6,367 nt of DNA. Source: Flavobacteriales bacterium (GTDB lineage: Bacteria; Bacteroidota; Bacteroidia; Flavobacteriales_F; PHOS-HE28). Both the position numbers and the translations under genes were made by a program. Below the pieces are notes generated by a model that had not been told where the DNA came from, did not search any database, and saw only the letters and a list, made by a program, of their open reading frames with translations. The DNA lies in assembly GCA_025455765.1 (NCBI GenBank), contig JALOLX010000084.1, positions 1 through 6,367 on the forward strand, given 5' to 3'. Below are positions 1 through 6,125 of the stretch, piece by piece (positions within the stretch are counted from its first letter, which is position 1; each line of letters opens with the position of its first letter).

Positions 1-682
1 TAAGGTCAAAGTCGCTGAGTTGCCAGATATAGCTGTTGCCGGTGACCGTTGGATGCACGACCGCATTGACCGCGAGTTGGCAACTGGGCAGCACCGTGGC
101 GGTCGTGACGATGGAGTCGATCTGTGGTGGTGGGCAAGGGGCGCAAGGGCCTGATTCGTAATGGCCGGTCACAATGGCGCCTGTCCTGTCCGCTCCGTTC
201 ATGGACCAGTAATACGTCCGATTGTCGGCGAAGGTGAACTGGTCGTTCACCAAGGCCACACGCCGACAGCCGTTGAGCCCACGGATCTTAAAGCCGAGGA
301 TCGCCCTGGGCGTGGTCGTGATCGCGCACGCTTCGGTCAGTTGTTCGAACCCTATGACAAATAGGGTTCGATACTTGAACCCGTTCATGGTCACCGTGGG
401 GCCAGAAGGACCGAAACTGTAGTAAGGACAAGGGTTGGCGAGGTCCAAGGCCCCAAGCGTTCCACCTGCCGCTTCATCCCAGCGGATGGTGAGCATGATA
501 TTGGACGGGAGCCCGGTGTAGGAGCCATAGTCCGTGAACGCGCGGACCTCGAAACTGTCCGGTACAGCCGTGGGATAGAGCCCCACGTTGATGTTCTGCG
601 CAGCGAGGGAACTTCCCCACAGGCACAAGCAAAAGAGCCACGCAGACCCGAAGGTCGATCTGGGGGAAGCAGGATGTATCAT
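1..682 (-). CDS. Secreted protein, N-terminal 227 residues (partial; C-terminus beyond window edge)
   Basis: The reverse strand is open from an ATG at 682 to the window edge with no stop, giving 227 complete codons. Residues 1-28 form a signal peptide: R8 lies before a hydrophobic stretch (about 13-23), then Ser-Leu-Ala-Ala and Gln29. A mature N-terminal Gln after signal peptidase I cleavage is a known Bacteroidota bias. Residues 30-178 look like a beta-rich extracellular domain with C85, C119 and C139; I do not recognise its family. A Cys-Ala-Pro-Cys-Pro-Pro-Pro linker (180-186) leads into what may be the first strand of a PKD/Ig-like domain, with a Tyr-Ile-Trp-Gln core at 218-221. Known relatives of this architecture are long multidomain proteins ending in a type IX secretion sorting domain, but that end is not visible, so the export route is inference. 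The gene lies downstream of creD on the same strand, separated by 102 bp containing a hairpin, so it is probably transcribed separately. Confidence 0.85.
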   Translation of the reverse strand, partial: MIHPASPRSTFGSAWLFCLCLWGSSLAAQNINVGLYPTAVPDSFEVRAFTDYGSYTGLPSNIMLTIRWDEAAGGTLGALDLANPCPYYSFGPSGPTVTMNGFKYRTLFVIGFEQLTEACAITTTPRAILGFKIRGLNGCRRVALVNDQFTFADNRTYYWSMNGADRTGAIVTGHYESGPCAPCPPPQIDSIVTTATVLPSCQLAVNAVVHPTVTGNSYIWQLSDFDL

Positions 683-686
683 TCTA

Positions 687-694
687 CGAATATA
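687..694 (-). promoter_or_regulatory. Candidate Bacteroidota -7 box before the secreted-protein gene
   Basis: On the minus strand this reads TATATTCG, one mismatch from the Bacteroidota -7 consensus TAnnTTTG. It lies in the only conspicuously AT-rich patch between creD and the secreted-protein gene. No TTG is found 19-21 bp upstream where the -33 element should be. It ends only 4 bp before the start codon at 682, so transcription from it would give an almost leaderless mRNA. It may be chance. Confidence 0.25.
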
Positions 695-730
695 TGAATA
701 GTTTCGACGAACGACTACTTATTGCAGACG

Positions 731-759
731 AACGGCCGCTCCCGATCGGAGCGGCCGTT
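731..759 (-). terminator. Perfect 12-bp hairpin downstream of creD, probable terminator
   Basis: The arm at 731-742 (AACGGCCGCTCC) is the exact reverse complement of 748-759, with a 5-base loop between. It begins 25 bp past the creD stop codon and before the next gene on the same strand, which is where a creD transcription end would be expected. There is no T-run after the stem on either strand, so it does not fit the standard intrinsic-terminator model. It could instead protect the creD 3' end from decay, or act in the leader of the downstream gene. Confidence 0.5.
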
Positions 760-784
760 GTCCTGCCTGAGCGGTATCGCAATG

Positions 785-2158
785 CTACTCGCGTCCGTTC
801 CAGTCGATGCGGCGGCTTACCCACATCACCAAGGCCAGGGTGATGAAGAGTCCGATGCTACCGAAGAGGAGCGCGTAGTCCTGCTGATGGATGAGGGCGA
901 ACATGAAGCCGAAGACCAGCAGCATGATGAGGCCCAGGAGCTGCGAGGCCCGTTGCACCTTGAACACGCTGTGGGAGTAGGCCACCACGAGGCCGATGAC
1001 CGCCACGGCCGAGAGGATGTAGGCCTTGGCGAAGCCGATGTGCTCGCTGAAGGCGATGAGCAGCGTGTAGAACAGACTGAGCGCGAAGCCCACAAGCAGG
1101 TATTGGATGGGATGGATGCGTAGCTCCTGCAGCACTTCCACGAAGAAGAACACGAGGAACACGAGGACGATGAGCATCAGGCCGTACTTGCTGGCGCGTT
1201 CGTTCTTGTGGTACTCATCCACCGGCTGCATCAGGCGCACCCCGAAGGCGCTCTCCTCGATGGCCAAGCGCTGATCGCCGAGGAACTCCTGCGGGTAGGG
1301 GCGGTTGAGGTGGAGCACGGTCCAGTTGGCGGTGAAGCCCTCCCCTTTCGTGGCAGTGCTATCGGGTGGGTCGGGCAGGAAAGCGCCGTCGTAGCTGGGA
1401 TCCTTCCATGTACTCACGCATTGTGCCCGTGTGACCTTGCCCACCGGTGTGATGCGGAAGCCTCCGCTGCCATTGATGGTGAGGGTGCTGGAGAAGGTGA
1501 GCGGTGCGGCAAGCTGTGCACTGTCCAACGGGAAGGGTGCGCTGAGCCCGCTGCCCACGATGTCGGTGCTGGGCATGCCAGGTTCGAACTGCACGGTGCG
1601 GCCACCGATCTGCATGCTCACCTGCTCCTTGATGCTGCGCAGGTCGCTGATGCCGAGCACGAGCTGCGCGCGGTCCCACTGGAGCTGACCTTCGGTGTGC
1701 ACACGTTGCATGGCCAGCGCGGGGAAGCTGCCTGAAAGACCGGTGGTGCTGCGGTACACGGCCACCTGGTAAATGCCGCGGTACTTCGTGAAGGGATCGA
1801 GCTGGGTGGCCACATCAAGCGCTTCGGGCAGGAAATGAGCGTACCTGGTCTCGGGCCGCATCTCGTAGCCGTTGTTCACCGGCACACGCACCAGCACTTC
1901 GTACGGCACACTGAGCACCGGCCCTGTGATGGTCTGTTGCCCGCCCCAGTCGGCGCTGATGCTGGTCTCGGCCTCGAACTTGCGTTCGGCGCGTTCGCGG
2001 ATGAGGTCGCGCACCATGCTCAAGGGGATGAGCAGCAGCAAAATGAGGATGGCCACGACGATGGCACGGAAGGTGAGCGATCGGCGCAGGCCTTGCAGGC
2101 GCGAGGGCTGGGGCTTGGGCGGTGTGGCGGGTTCGAGCGGTCCGGTGGGTTGGGTCAT
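785..2158 (-). CDS. creD: Cell envelope integrity protein CreD, inner membrane
   Basis: This 457-residue protein has CreD family length (E. coli CreD is about 450) and layout. After a proline-rich cytoplasmic tail (1-26) comes one membrane helix (about 32-48), then the conserved Trp-Gly-Gly-Gln-Gln-Thr...Gly-Pro-Val-Leu...Pro-Tyr block (71-86). A large periplasmic domain runs to about 322 and includes Asp-Pro-Ser-Tyr-Asp-Gly-Ala-Phe-Leu-Pro (253-262). Five C-terminal helices follow (about 325-343, 351-371, 375-395, 404-423, 427-447), with the family motif His-Pro-Ile-Gln-Tyr-Leu-Leu-Val-Gly at 349-357. In enterobacteria creD is induced by the CreBC two-component system and affects envelope integrity and beta-lactam response; its biochemical activity is not known. 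No creA, creB, creC or other regulator gene is in the window, so control here is unclear. The gene starts 104 bp from the divergent membrane-protein gene. The start at 2158 is the first ATG in frame and has no Shine-Dalgarno. Confidence 0.93.
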   Translation of the reverse strand: MTQPTGPLEPATPPKPQPSRLQGLRRSLTFRAIVVAILILLLLIPLSMVRDLIRERAERKFEAETSISADWGGQQTITGPVLSVPYEVLVRVPVNNGYEMRPETRYAHFLPEALDVATQLDPFTKYRGIYQVAVYRSTTGLSGSFPALAMQRVHTEGQLQWDRAQLVLGISDLRSIKEQVSMQIGGRTVQFEPGMPSTDIVGSGLSAPFPLDSAQLAAPLTFSSTLTINGSGGFRITPVGKVTRAQCVSTWKDPSYDGAFLPDPPDSTATKGEGFTANWTVLHLNRPYPQEFLGDQRLAIEESAFGVRLMQPVDEYHKNERASKYGLMLIVLVFLVFFFVEVLQELRIHPIQYLLVGFALSLFYTLLIAFSEHIGFAKAYILSAVAVIGLVVAYSHSVFKVQRASQLLGLIMLLVFGFMFALIHQQDYALLFGSIGLFITLALVMWVSRRIDWNGRE

Positions 2159-2262
2159 GGTGGTGGTGTGGCGGCCTTGTGGCGCGACCGCTGGGGTGAA
2201 CGGCGGATGGCACTTACTGGTACGATCTTAAGGTTCTTTGGGAATACCTTCACCGCCTTCCG

Positions 2263-3840
2263 ATGCAAGGAACGCTTCCCCACACCGTGATGGCCGCGCT
2301 TCGACGCTGGTGGGAGCCGACCTTGTTCCTGCTGCTCACGGTGCTGCACCTGTTGCCTGTTCACGCAGGCCGGTGGTTCGTAACACTGGATGGGCCGAGC
2401 CACCTTTACAGTGCCGAGCTGTTGCGGGCGCTTTGGAACGGCGATGCCTTTCTGGGCGAGTTCTTCCGCATCAACCCCTGGCCCGATCCGTACTGGCTGG
2501 GTCACCTGCTGATGGTGCCGCTGGGCACGGTGCTCCCTCCTTGGGCGGTGGAGCGGGTGTTGTACAGCATCGCCGTGCTGGGTCTGGCCTACGCGTTCCG
2601 CTATCTGGTGCGCACATTGGCCCCTGAGCGGATCTGGATGAGCCTCCTGGTGCTGCCGTTCCTGCTGCATTATGCCCTGCGCCTCGGGTTCCTCAATTTC
2701 AGCCTGAGCCTGCCGTTGCTTGTGCTGGCCCTGGCGCTGGGCGTGCGCATTAGTAGTGGCGAAGAGCGATCCTGGTGGCGCTTGGCGCTGGTCCTGGCCG
2801 TGCTCTACTTCGCCCACCTTACGAGCTTCTTGGTGGCCTGTGCGTTGCTGGTGGCGCTATCCTTCTGGCGTACGATCCTAGCGGAGGGAATCGGATCGAA
2901 GCGTATTGGGGCCGCACTATGGTGGTGGCCAGCGCTGATCGTACCGTTCGCGCTGACCCTCCTCTACGTACTTCGGCAACCGGCTTCGCCCCTCCCGAGC
3001 CAGCACCTCCCCGTGCTGGAGCTGTGGTCCTCCTTGATCGAAGGACGCGCATGGAACGCCTTGTGGGCCGCAGGTGAACAGGAGGCCAGCACATGGACCG
3101 CACTGCCGATGCTCCTGGGTGGATCGCTCGCGTTGCTGTGGGGCATCCGGCAGGCGCTACGCGGAGGCTTGAAGGCCCTCCCCTTCTGGAGCGTGGCGTG
3201 GGTGCCTGCGTTGGTGGCGTATTTCATATTGCCCGACAGCATGGCCGGCGGAAGCAGCGCATCGCCTCGGCTATTGCTGTTCCTGATGCTATTGGTGGCA
3301 GTGGCATTGGCCACGAGCGCGCTGCCCCGCTGGTCGGCGGTAACACTGGTGATATGCGTGGTCACGGCCGATCTGTTGCACACGCGCATCCACTACGCAA
3401 GTGCCCGATCACTGAGCGAGGAAGCGGAAGTCTTCCTGAGCGTGAGCCCTGGCTTGGTGAATGACGCCACCGTGTTGCCGCTGAACTATGGCAGCAACTG
3501 GATGCACAGCAATTTCCCGAATTACCTGGGTGTACAGGGAACACGTGTCGTGATCCTCGACCACTTCACGGCCCTGGCACGGTTCAACCCGGTGCAATGG
3601 CGGCCGGAACGGCTACCATACACCGCCATCGGCGACTTCCAGGACAGCGACCGCCCATGTGTTCGCATGGAAGGCTACGCTGCTGCCACTGGAGTACACG
3701 TTGAGCAGGTGTTGACGTGGAAGTACCACAAGAATTTCGCGGACAGCTGTACGCAGGATGTACGGCGGCAGTTGGAGCAGGGCTATCGACCGGTGTGGGC
3801 GGGCACCGATGCAGATGCGGTTCTGTATCGACGGCGATGA
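2263..3840 (+). CDS. Polytopic membrane protein, GT-C glycosyltransferase-like (putative)
   Basis: This 525-residue protein has about ten to eleven predicted membrane helices in residues 18-372 (for example 18-35, 98-117, 124-142, 144-162, 172-199, 217-237, 279-297, 305-323, 336-352, 357-371). A soluble C-terminal part spans about 373-525. The loop after the first helix holds Leu-Asp-Gly-Pro-Ser-His-Leu-Tyr (42-49). GT-C glycosyltransferases that use lipid-linked sugars have an acidic residue in this same loop, often as Asp-x-Pro-x-His, and the many helices plus soluble tail also fit. The stretch Leu-Gly-Phe-Leu-Asn-Phe-Ser-Leu at 141-148 recalls such proteins too. Substrate and acceptor are unknown, and no other glycan gene is nearby, so the function is inference. 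Conserved-looking features of the tail are Asn-Tyr-Gly-Ser-Asn-Trp (408-413) and an Asp-His-Phe near 433. It is divergent from creD and convergent, with a 33-bp gap, with the metallopeptidase gene. An alternative start is the ATG at 2290, which removes nine residues and leaves helix 1 intact. Other multi-helix envelope proteins cannot be excluded. Confidence 0.75.
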   Translation: MQGTLPHTVMAALRRWWEPTLFLLLTVLHLLPVHAGRWFVTLDGPSHLYSAELLRALWNGDAFLGEFFRINPWPDPYWLGHLLMVPLGTVLPPWAVERVLYSIAVLGLAYAFRYLVRTLAPERIWMSLLVLPFLLHYALRLGFLNFSLSLPLLVLALALGVRISSGEERSWWRLALVLAVLYFAHLTSFLVACALLVALSFWRTILAEGIGSKRIGAALWWWPALIVPFALTLLYVLRQPASPLPSQHLPVLELWSSLIEGRAWNALWAAGEQEASTWTALPMLLGGSLALLWGIRQALRGGLKALPFWSVAWVPALVAYFILPDSMAGGSSASPRLLLFLMLLVAVALATSALPRWSAVTLVICVVTADLLHTRIHYASARSLSEEAEVFLSVSPGLVNDATVLPLNYGSNWMHSNFPNYLGVQGTRVVILDHFTALARFNPVQWRPERLPYTAIGDFQDSDRPCVRMEGYAAATGVHVEQVLTWKYHKNFADSCTQDVRRQLEQGYRPVWAGTDADAVLYRRR

Positions 3841-3873
3841 GTTCGGCCCCGCTCCAGCCCATCACTGAACGCA

Positions 3874-5100
3874 CTACTGATCCTTCGTGTATCCGTGTTC
3901 AGGCAGCGCAGGTCCCAGTGGGGCGCGAGCAAGTTCGGCCCTGATGATGGCGTTGAAGTTGGTCGGACCGATGTCGATCGACCGCAATGTTCCCCAAAGA
4001 TCGTCACCAGCGAACAGCTTGAACAGACCTGCACTGCCGTGTTCGCGCAGGATGTGCTCCACCAGCACCGCACCCACCGTGTAGGCGAGGTTGCTGTCTT
4101 CCCGGATGTATTCCGAACGGTAGGGATCGATGTCCTTGCAGAGGTCGCGCCCAGGCTGATCGGAGAGCAACTGTGCAAGTACCGCGCGATGATGGGCATA
4201 CGGACGTGCGTTGCTGCCGCCCAGGTAGGTGGCCGTTCCTTCGTGGAGAAGATCGGGACCCGAACGACCAAGGGCACGAAAGATGAAGGCATGGACCACT
4301 TCATGGGTGTACCGTTCGCGATCATTGCCTGCCGAGACCTGGGTATCGTGATCCAGCCGCCCCCCCGTGGGAAAGGTGTATGAGCGGGGGTGCAGCTCAA
4401 AGCCGCGTGCACGGAACAGTTCCGCAGGATCCACAAAGCTGAGGTAGGTGAAGGGGAACGGCTCCATCCCGAAGAAGCGGCCAAGGGCGAGGCAGTCCTC
4501 CCATTGGCGTTGGGCCTCGGCTGCATTGAAGCGACGTGCCGGCGACACGATGTAGGTGATGCCCCCGACCGTATGCCTGGGCCAGTCACGCACGTTCAGT
4601 TCGAGCGGCATACATAGGCGGGGACCATCCGCTTCGTCGACCAGCCGGAAGGTGAAGACCTGCTTGACCAGCTCCGTATCGCCGGTGCCCTTGGACCATT
4701 TCACCCGCATCGTTCGTGATCCATCGGACATGACGCGGCGGTCCATCAGCGTTGGCGGGTATGCCAGTTGCCCGAGCGTATCGTATTCCGCATACAGCAG
4801 CTCAGGCTGAACGTGTCCGTATAGCGCCAGTTCGGCCGTGGACCAATAGTCCTGAGGCGCACTGCGGTCCAGCTTGTGTTGGAAGAAGCGACGCAGACAG
4901 GCCACATCGGCAGCGGCTTGTGCACTTGTCGTGTCCACAGCTGGCCATAGCTTCAACGGGGTGCTCGTATCCGGTTGATCGATCGCAGCTGACGCTTCCG
5001 GTCCGGGCGTGACCGTGGGTGCGGCACTGCAGGCCAACAGGAGCAGCGGACACAGGAGCAATGCAATGGGCATGGCCGAAAGTAGGAGCGGGCAGCCCAT
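3874..5100 (-). CDS. Putative lipoprotein zinc metallopeptidase (gluzincin / peptidase MA-like)
   Basis: This 408-residue protein starts with a hydrophobic segment ending in a lipobox Leu-Leu-Ala-Cys (21-24). It should be lipidated at C24 and, with Ser at +2, carried to the outer membrane. The HEVVH motif at 266-270 is followed after 16 residues by Glu287 in His-Glu-Gly-Thr-Ala-Thr-Tyr-Leu. This is the HExxH...E arrangement of gluzincin peptidases, with H266, H270 and E287 as likely zinc ligands and E267 as the catalytic base. The Glu-Gly-x-Ala-x-Tyr context resembles the peptidase MA group. Residues about 60-185 look like a separate N-terminal domain I do not recognise. The substrate is unknown. 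The gene lies 35 bp after the OmpA-like lipoprotein gene on the same strand, which suggests co-transcription, and its 3' end faces the GT-C-like gene. The ATG at 5100 sits in a hairpin loop. An in-frame ATG at 5073 (residue 10) would keep the lipobox and is a real alternative start; neither form has a positive n-region. An in-frame TAA lies just upstream of 5100. Confidence 0.82.
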   Translation of the reverse strand: MGCPLLLSAMPIALLLCPLLLLACSAAPTVTPGPEASAAIDQPDTSTPLKLWPAVDTTSAQAAADVACLRRFFQHKLDRSAPQDYWSTAELALYGHVQPELLYAEYDTLGQLAYPPTLMDRRVMSDGSRTMRVKWSKGTGDTELVKQVFTFRLVDEADGPRLCMPLELNVRDWPRHTVGGITYIVSPARRFNAAEAQRQWEDCLALGRFFGMEPFPFTYLSFVDPAELFRARGFELHPRSYTFPTGGRLDHDTQVSAGNDRERYTHEVVHAFIFRALGRSGPDLLHEGTATYLGGSNARPYAHHRAVLAQLLSDQPGRDLCKDIDPYRSEYIREDSNLAYTVGAVLVEHILREHGSAGLFKLFAGDDLWGTLRSIDIGPTNFNAIIRAELARAPLGPALPEHGYTKDQ

Positions 5101-5115
5101 GAGGACCGCCCGCTC
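5086..5115 (-). promoter_or_regulatory. GC-rich hairpin with the metallopeptidase start codon in its loop
   Basis: In the minus-strand transcript GAGCGGGC (5115-5108) pairs perfectly with GCCCGCTC (5093-5086) across a 14-base loop that contains the ATG at 5100-5098. It spans the junction between the ompA-like gene, which ends at 5136, and the lipoprotein gene. Two readings fit: a structure that limits translation of the lipoprotein, or the terminator of the ompA-like gene with the real lipoprotein start at 5073. The bases after the stem include CTACTTT, too weak a T-run to decide. Confidence 0.4.
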
Positions 5116-5135
5116 GTGTTAAGATGATCGAAGCC

Positions 5136-6020
5136 CTACTGTCCGCCGGCCGCCTTCTTCAAGCCATCCTCGATCATGCCATAGAACTGATCGAGCTTGG
5201 GCAGGATGACGATACGGATGCGTCGGTTGGTGGAGCGTCCTTCCGGCGTATCGTTGGTGGCGAGGGGCACATATTCGCCGCGGCCACCGGCGGTGATGCG
5301 CGCGGGATCCACGTTGTAATCCTTTTGCAGAATGCGTGTGATCGCGACAGCCCGTGACGCGCTGAGGTCCCAGTTGTCCTTGAAGCAGTCCCGGCTGATG
5401 GGAACGTTATCGGTATGGCCTTCCACGAGCACCTCCTGGTCGGGCTTGTCGTTGAGCACGGTGGCGACCTTGGAGAGCACTTCACGGGCACGTGGTGACA
5501 GTTCGGTGCTGCCGGTCTTGAAGAGCATCTTGTCGCTCAGTTCGATGAAGACCACGCTCTTCTCCACGTTCACCACCACATCGGTGTCGTTGAGGTTGCC
5601 GAGGGAGCTCTTGAGGCTCACGACCAAGGCGAGGGTGACACTATCCTTCTTGGTGAGCGCGTCCTGCAGGGTGCGGATGCGCAGGTCCTGCTCGCGGATC
5701 TGCTCCAGCGAGCGTTCGAGGTTGGCGGCTTCCTTCTGGCTGAGGGTGGCCATCTGGCTCACGTTGTTCAGCAGGGCGGCGTTGGTATTGTTCAGTTGCG
5801 CCACCTGGTCCTTCAGGTGGTCGTTCTTGTTGGCCAGCTCAGCCACACGGGCCTCCAGCACCGACTTTTCGCCGTTGCAGGCTTGAAGGCCACGGTTACA
5901 CTCTTCGAGCTTGTTCTTCAAGGTCTCGTTGGAGGCTTGGATGGACAGGTATTTCTTCTTCGACACGCAGGAGGTGCCGAGCAGGGTAAGGGCCAGCAGG
6001 CCGATCAGGGTATAGCGCAT
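5136..6020 (-). CDS. OmpA/MotB-family peptidoglycan-binding lipoprotein with coiled-coil spacer
   Basis: This 294-residue outer-membrane lipoprotein should tether the outer membrane to peptidoglycan. Residues 1-17 are a short signal sequence, followed by Thr-Ser-Cys18 and Val-Ser-Lys-Lys-Lys-Tyr. The lipobox has Gly at -3, looser than the classical form but in keeping with Bacteroidota. Residues about 23-128 have the heptad-like, Asn/Gln/Glu/Lys-rich pattern of a long coiled coil. The C-terminal OmpA-like domain (about 145-275) carries Gly-His-Thr-Asp (201-204), Asn-Trp-Asp-Leu-Ser-Ala-Ser-Arg-Ala (216-224) and Gly-Arg-Ser-Thr-Asn-Arg-Arg-Ile (261-268). These include the Asp and Arg residues that, in the family, contact diaminopimelate of the cell wall. 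There is no beta-barrel domain, so it resembles Pal or MotB periplasmic modules more than OmpA itself. C41 and C48 in the coiled coil could form a disulfide; this is inference. It is upstream of, and possibly in an operon with, the lipoprotein metallopeptidase, and divergent from the methyltransferase. Confidence 0.92.
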   Translation of the reverse strand: MRYTLIGLLALTLLGTSCVSKKKYLSIQASNETLKNKLEECNRGLQACNGEKSVLEARVAELANKNDHLKDQVAQLNNTNAALLNNVSQMATLSQKEAANLERSLEQIREQDLRIRTLQDALTKKDSVTLALVVSLKSSLGNLNDTDVVVNVEKSVVFIELSDKMLFKTGSTELSPRAREVLSKVATVLNDKPDQEVLVEGHTDNVPISRDCFKDNWDLSASRAVAITRILQKDYNVDPARITAGGRGEYVPLATNDTPEGRSTNRRIRIVILPKLDQFYGMIEDGLKKAAGGQ

Positions 6021-6039
6021 GGATGTGCCGTTGGTGGGA

Positions 6040-6047
6040 CAAGTTTA
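6040..6047 (-). promoter_or_regulatory. Candidate Bacteroidota -7 box for the OmpA-like gene
   Basis: The minus strand reads TAAACTTG, one mismatch from TAnnTTTG. It ends 19 bp before the start codon at 6020, giving a leader of roughly 15 bases, a reasonable promoter position. No TTG occurs at the expected -33 spacing (plus-strand positions about 6067-6071), so support rests on the -7 box and its location in the divergent intergenic gap alone. Confidence 0.35.
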
Positions 6048-6125
6048 CAGGTGAAGCACCAGTTAACGCACGTTCAGACGTCCGAAGCGTGAACCGTCGC
6101 CTCCCCACAGCCCTACCTTGGTGCC

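Noticed and set aside
722..1123. Open frame of 133 codons on the plus strand opposite the creD 3' end
   Set aside because: It is antisense to conserved CreD helices. Its His/Glu/Asp-rich composition is that of a GC-rich shadow frame, and it runs through the hairpin.
2233..2240. GTTCTTTG as a -7 box for the GT-C-like gene
   Set aside because: It lacks the TA that begins the consensus TAnnTTTG and has no TTG at the -33 spacing; only the TTTG end fits.
1208..2290. Plus-strand open frames of 119-175 codons opposite creD
   Set aside because: All are antisense to the creD coding frame, with no recognisable motif. Codon bias of GC-rich genes commonly leaves the opposite frame open.
2155..2817. Open frame of 220 codons on the minus strand across the creD-membrane protein gap
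   Set aside because: It is antisense to the first third of the membrane-protein gene. Its Gln/His/Arg-rich translation has no domain or signal, and it would fill the divergent promoter region.
3841..3873. Two-way terminator between the convergent membrane-protein and metallopeptidase genes
   Set aside because: Only a 4-bp GTTC/GAAC pairing with a long loop is visible; no stable stem or T-run in the 33-bp gap.
3783..4589. Minus-strand open frame of 268 codons overlapping the metallopeptidase gene in another frame
   Set aside because: The overlapping frame contains the lipobox and the HEVVH...E site. This one is Ser/Arg/Pro-rich and without motifs.
5332..5886. Plus-strand open frame of 184 codons opposite the OmpA-like gene
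   Set aside because: It is antisense to the coiled coil and OmpA domain. Its Ser/Arg/Leu-rich pattern mirrors the heptads of the real protein.
6114..6121. TACCTTGG as a -7 box for the methyltransferase gene
   Set aside because: It has one mismatch but ends only 4 bp before the ATG and has no upstream element; a weak chance match.
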